Of a DNA stretch of 5,720 bases, positions 5,372 through 5,720 are shown in pieces. Below the pieces are notes generated by a model, which was not told where the DNA came from, did no database searches, and worked only from the letters and a program-made list of their open reading frames with translations. Both the position numbers and the translations under genes were made by a program. The DNA is from Devosia sp. (lineage in GTDB: Bacteria; Pseudomonadota; Alphaproteobacteria; Rhizobiales; Devosiaceae), in NCBI GenBank assembly GCA_016793415.1, contig JAEUMC010000034.1, positions 1 to 5,720 of the forward strand, read 5' to 3'. The first letter of the stretch is position 1, and each line of letters opens with the position of its first letter.

Positions 5372-5720
5372 CTACCCCCAGCTGAGGGGGATCACGTCGA
5401 CGATCTCACCGGGCGGGACGCCCGGCGAATCCTCGGGCACCACGATCAGGGCATCGGCCAGCGCCAGCGAGGTCGAATGGCTCGAGTCGGTTTCGAAGAT
5501 CGGCTCGACCTGCATGAACCCGATTTCGTTGCGACTGAGGGTGGCGCGCATGAAGTGCCGGCGCGGGCCGTTCGGCGGCAGCCCGAGCAGTGTGGGAACC
5601 CCGATCCGGGGCCAGAATGGATCGACGTGGCCGGTCAGTGCCCGGAGCGCCGGCTTCAGAATCACCGTTGCAGTTACCAGCGCCGAGACCGGATTGCCCG
5701 GCAACCCGAACACCAGGGTC
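5372..5720 (-). CDS. moeA: Molybdopterin molybdenumtransferase MoeA, C-terminal part (5' end outside window)
   Basis: MoeA inserts molybdate into adenylylated molybdopterin, the last common step of molybdenum-cofactor synthesis in the cytoplasm. The window holds only the last 115 codons or so plus the TAG stop (complement of 5372-5374). Reading from the right edge, the protein begins TLVFGLPGNPVSALVTATV, which is the GLPGNPVS signature at the end of the MoCF-type catalytic domain. The small C-terminal beta domain (domain IV) follows: RRHFMRATLS, then DSSHSTSLALADALIVVPE and a PPGEIVDVIPL ending. The GTG at 5711-5713 could be misread as a start, but it lies inside the conserved motif and the frame continues to the edge, so the true start is beyond base 5720. 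It converges on cysW, separated by the palindromic element. A MoeA-like paralogue cannot be excluded from the C-terminus alone. Confidence 0.92.
   Translation of the reverse strand, partial: TLVFGLPGNPVSALVTATVILKPALRALTGHVDPFWPRIGVPTLLGLPPNGPRRHFMRATLSRNEIGFMQVEPIFETDSSHSTSLALADALIVVPEDSPGVPPGEIVDVIPLSWG

Noticed and set aside
5711..5713. GTG as start codon of a complete 113-aa gene on the - strand
   Set aside because: It falls inside the conserved LVFGLPGNPVS motif of MoeA, and the frame stays open to the window edge, so the gene is truncated by the window.

Overview
This is a GC-rich, gene-dense chromosomal stretch with a strong preference for G or C at third codon positions. The gene content, a very short protein ending in a 'DLKTLGIDP' type motif, and GC-rich intergenic palindromes of the CCCTCCCCGCAAGGGGGAGGG class all suggest an alphaproteobacterium, most likely Hyphomicrobiales (Rhizobiales: Devosia or Mesorhizobium-like). 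The genus is an inference from recall and has not been searched.

Left part (1-2043, + strand): the 3' part of a tctB-like gene overlaps a complete tctA-like gene by 1 nt. Together they encode the small and large membrane subunits of a tripartite tricarboxylate transporter (TTT). The periplasmic binding protein (TctC/Bug type) would be expected just outside the window on the left. The carboxylate carried cannot be read from the sequence. A perfect 19-bp hairpin follows tctA.

Middle (2044-2476): a 51-codon gene with a good ribosome-binding site encodes a short protein of unknown function. It is followed by a 12-bp perfect inverted repeat and then the leader of the next operon, where only a weak promoter candidate is visible.

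Right part (2477-5207, + strand): a sulfate/thiosulfate ABC importer operon, cysP-cysT-cysW. It encodes a periplasmic binding protein that looks more like CysP than Sbp, and two membrane permeases. The genes are tightly packed: a 9-nt gap with a TTG start for cysT, then a 20-nt overlap between cysT and cysW. The ATPase gene cysA is not in the window. Directly after cysW comes a large imperfect inverted repeat that probably terminates transcription from both sides. Next is the 3' end of a convergent moeA-like gene (molybdopterin molybdenumtransferase) on the - strand, cut by the window edge.

I see no mobile element, phage gene, CRISPR array, tRNA or rRNA. This looks like ordinary metabolic and transport territory. 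The points most worth a second look are the missing cysA, the small unknown gene with its structured leader, and the two nested palindromic elements. I found no convincing new biological system.
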